Below are positions 62,136 through 64,000 of a DNA stretch of 64,000 nt, piece after piece. How positions within the stretch are numbered: position 1 is the stretch's first letter; each line of letters starts with the position of its first letter. The notes beneath the pieces were generated by a model. That model did no database searches. It worked only from the letters and a program-made list of their open reading frames with translations, and was not told the origin of the DNA. The position numbers and the translations under genes are program-made. The DNA comes from Blastocatellia bacterium (GTDB lineage Bacteria; Acidobacteriota; Blastocatellia; Chloracidobacteriales; JADJPF01), in assembly GCA_016713405.1 (NCBI GenBank), contig JADJPF010000003.1, positions 248,001-312,000 of the forward strand. Reading direction: 5' to 3'.

Positions 62136-62177
62136 ATTAATTTCGTAATAAAAACAAACATTTAGCGGAGTAATTTG

Positions 62178-62195
62178 CGCATTATTAATAATGCG
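62178..62195. promoter_or_regulatory. 18-bp perfect palindrome upstream of the FG-GAP gene
   Basis: CGCATTATTAATAATGCG is its own reverse complement, 46 bp before the ATG at 62241 and 43 bp after the previous stop. It fits an operator for a dimeric regulator or a small hairpin; it is not followed by a T-run. Confidence 0.5.
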
Positions 62196-62240
62196 ACAAC
62201 AGGTTCACAATTTGTCTTTTAATTCTTCGAGGAGGAAACA

Positions 62241-64000
62241 ATGAGAAAGGGCTTTACGCTACTTTTATTTGCAATCATGTTGATTGCTTCTGCTATTACC
62301 CCTATCTTAGCTCAAGACTTTGCTTTTGGGGGCGCTAATAGCAATAATAGAAATTCCATTATTCGTATTGTGCCAGGCTTAACCAACCTAGGCGTTACAG
62401 GTGCTGCTACTAACCTAACCTTAAATACACTTACAGGTGTTGGTAATGGTAGATTAGCAAATAACAGACTTGCTTCTACTTCTTTTAATGCTGTTGATGT
62501 AGGTATTGGTGATTTTGATGGCGATGGTATCAACGATATAATTACCGTTTCTGATGATACAAATATTTTTAACCTCAATTCACCACCAATTCCTTCCCCA
62601 GATGCTAACGTAGGAAGAATCACCTTATTTACAGGTGCTGGCGATGGTACATTTGGTTTACCAGCTAGCACATTAACCCGTGCAGTACCAAAGAGTCTTG
62701 CTGTTGCTGACGTAGACCTTGATGGTGTAGACGAAGTAGCAGTTGCAGACCTTACCGGTTATCAAATTTTCGATACTGGCAACTTGATAGTCACCGTTAG
62801 TGCTAGTACTCCAGGTAGTGTTGGTAGTGGTGGTACCGCTGTACCAGTATCTATCGCAATTGAGCGTATTGATGATGACGCAGTACCAGATGTCGTTGTT
62901 GCTAGCTCATTTTTAATCGCTGGCTTAGGTGGTTGTGTTGATACATTTGTAAGCACCAATGGTCTTACCATTGCTTCTTCCAGCATTTTTACACTAGGTG
63001 ATGTTGCTGCTAACGTTCAACAATTTTTACCAGCTAACAGATGCGTTAATGCTTTCCAAAGCAATCTTCCTTTCCCAGCAGTTGGCGGTGCAGTTGATAC
63101 AGATTTTGATATCGGTATTGCTACCACCTCTGGTTTAGAAATTTATGAAAATTTAGGTACAGACCCAGCTTTAGGTTTCCGCGGTTTTGACGGCGACTTA
63201 GCTAATGGTGGAGCTCAAACCCCATCATTCCTATTACCTGCTGGTGCTGCTCCAATCGCATTCTTCCCAGGCGATGTCAATGGTGACAACGTTCAAGACT
63301 TAAACGTACTTAACTTCGGTTCTGGTACAACCACCACTTATGTTGCTAATGCTGGTAATGTTGGTTATCAAACTGCACGTACTTCTGTAGCAGGTGCTAA
63401 CCCAATATCTGGTACATTAGCTAACTTTGATGGCGATAACAATGCAGACCTTTTAGTTGCTGATATTTTTGGTGTTGTATTCTTACAAGGTAATGGCAAT
63501 GGTTCTTTCACTAACTTAGGTGAAAACGTTGCTTCCTTCTTTGGCGCACCTCTAAATACCTGTGCAGTAGCTTCTGACGTTGTCAATTTACTTTTAGACG
63601 ATGGTATTGAAGATATTGCTATTGCAGATGGTTTTGCTGGTGCTGGCGCACCTGGTGGTGTTATCTACCTAGATAGCCAAGGTGGTTTACCTAATGGATT
63701 TAATCCTGTTGGTTTAAGACTATTTACTGCTGTTTCTTTAGCTGCTGACTTTGATGGCACTGGTGGCTTAAATGACATCGCAGTAATGGAACAACGCTCA
63801 GGTACAGTATTTGTATTATTAAACCTTTCTGCTAATGCTAACCCAACCTTGGGATCCATTACATTAAGAGACATCTTTACAAATAGAGATATCCGTCCAA
63901 CTGCTGCAACCTCTTTCGTTGATGCTTTAACAGGTCTCAATGATATTGCTATTACAGACGTTGCTACCCCACAAAATACCAATGGTGCTGGTCAAATCAT
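62241..64000 (+). CDS. Secreted FG-GAP/VCBS repeat protein, 3' end beyond the window
   Basis: Open for 586 codons to the window end, so it has no stop here. ATG 62241 has an ideal RBS (GGAGGAAAC). Signal peptide 1-25 (MRKGFTLLLFAIMLIASAIT... LAQ). Calcium-binding FG-GAP/VCBS-like repeats follow: DVGIGDFDGDGINDIITVSDD, VADVDLDGVDEVAVADL, FFPGDVNGDNVQDLNVLNFG, LANFDGDNNADLLVADIFG, LLLDDGIEDIAIADGF, AADFDGTGGLNDIAVM. These blades build integrin-like propellers with DxDxDG-type calcium loops. Probably a surface or secreted adhesion-like protein; no C-terminal sorting signal is visible because the end is missing. Confidence 0.9.
   Translation, partial: MRKGFTLLLFAIMLIASAITPILAQDFAFGGANSNNRNSIIRIVPGLTNLGVTGAATNLTLNTLTGVGNGRLANNRLASTSFNAVDVGIGDFDGDGINDIITVSDDTNIFNLNSPPIPSPDANVGRITLFTGAGDGTFGLPASTLTRAVPKSLAVADVDLDGVDEVAVADLTGYQIFDTGNLIVTVSASTPGSVGSGGTAVPVSIAIERIDDDAVPDVVVASSFLIAGLGGCVDTFVSTNGLTIASSSIFTLGDVAANVQQFLPANRCVNAFQSNLPFPAVGGAVDTDFDIGIATTSGLEIYENLGTDPALGFRGFDGDLANGGAQTPSFLLPAGAAPIAFFPGDVNGDNVQDLNVLNFGSGTTTTYVANAGNVGYQTARTSVAGANPISGTLANFDGDNNADLLVADIFGVVFLQGNGNGSFTNLGENVASFFGAPLNTCAVASDVVNLLLDDGIEDIAIADGFAGAGAPGGVIYLDSQGGLPNGFNPVGLRLFTAVSLAADFDGTGGLNDIAVMEQRSGTVFVLLNLSANANPTLGSITLRDIFTNRDIRPTAATSFVDALTGLNDIAITDVATPQNTNGAGQI

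Noticed and set aside
62312..63982. Several minus-strand ORFs rich in P, A, V and S
   Set aside because: They are antisense to the continuous FG-GAP repeat protein, which has a signal peptide, a strong RBS and periodic DxDxDG motifs.

Overview
The window is an AT-rich (roughly one-third G+C by eye), gene-dense bacterial chromosome segment. It carries a replication-origin/partition neighbourhood, housekeeping enzymes, type IV pilus and c-di-GMP-type proteins (PilT, PilZ, HD-GYP), two-component regulators, and secreted repeat proteins. YidC has a large periplasmic domain, which points to a diderm (Gram-negative) cell. FG-GAP proteins, propeller-type hybrid kinases and several families I associate with Acidobacteriota make that phylum my best guess, with low certainty. 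No rRNA, CRISPR array, prophage or intact insertion sequence was seen. dnaA and dnaN are not in the window.

Layout. 1-7.1 kb: partial secreted protein, small DUF4440-like protein, an amidohydrolase with a broken leader that lies in an extraordinary GATC-dense tract, then gyrB and recF. 7.2-9.7 kb: folK, panB, panC. 9.8-19.6 kb (minus strand): PilZ protein, parB, parA, parS, rsmG, mnmG, a DnaA-box cluster (candidate oriC), mnmE, jag, yidC, yidD, rnpA, rpmH. 19.9-23.9 kb (plus): unknown gene, pilT with an extra N-terminal domain, methyltransferase, URO-D-like protein. 23.9-26.4 kb (minus): a decaying ATPase / TOPRIM-like / nucleotidyltransferase cassette. 26.4-29.9 kb: secreted protein, then pyrC-pyrB-pyrR. 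30-36.4 kb: LytTR regulator, REC-kinase fusion and a giant propeller hybrid kinase. 36.4-37.7 kb: non-coding, with a palindromic repeat element. 37.7-41.3 kb: tRNA-Pro, acyP, double PilZ, apt, tRNA-Arg, cupin, interrupted Ser/Thr kinase. 41.3-47.2 kb (minus): zinc ribbon protein, yajQ, tatD, metG, folE, larC. 47.6-50.3 kb: rpsO-pnp. 50.4-50.9 kb: second copy of the palindromic element. 50.9-54.3 kb: dam, roadblock protein, HD-GYP protein. 54.6-64 kb (plus): unknown family protein, thiS-thiG, a transposase-HTH/TPR/sigma-54 activator fusion, and two secreted proteins, the last cut by the window end.

Unusual overall: six genes have interrupted frames. Four are frameshifts (amidohydrolase leader, ATPase, pyrB, larC) and two are in-frame TAG codons (metG, a Ser/Thr kinase). 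TAG is a normal stop in many neighbouring genes, so code reassignment is unlikely. Some of these may be sequence errors, but three of the frameshifts lie in repeats or homopolymer runs. The most striking nucleotide-level signal is about 32 GATC sites in 450 bp, spread over all three codon phases. An orphan Dam-type methylase gene lies in the same window.
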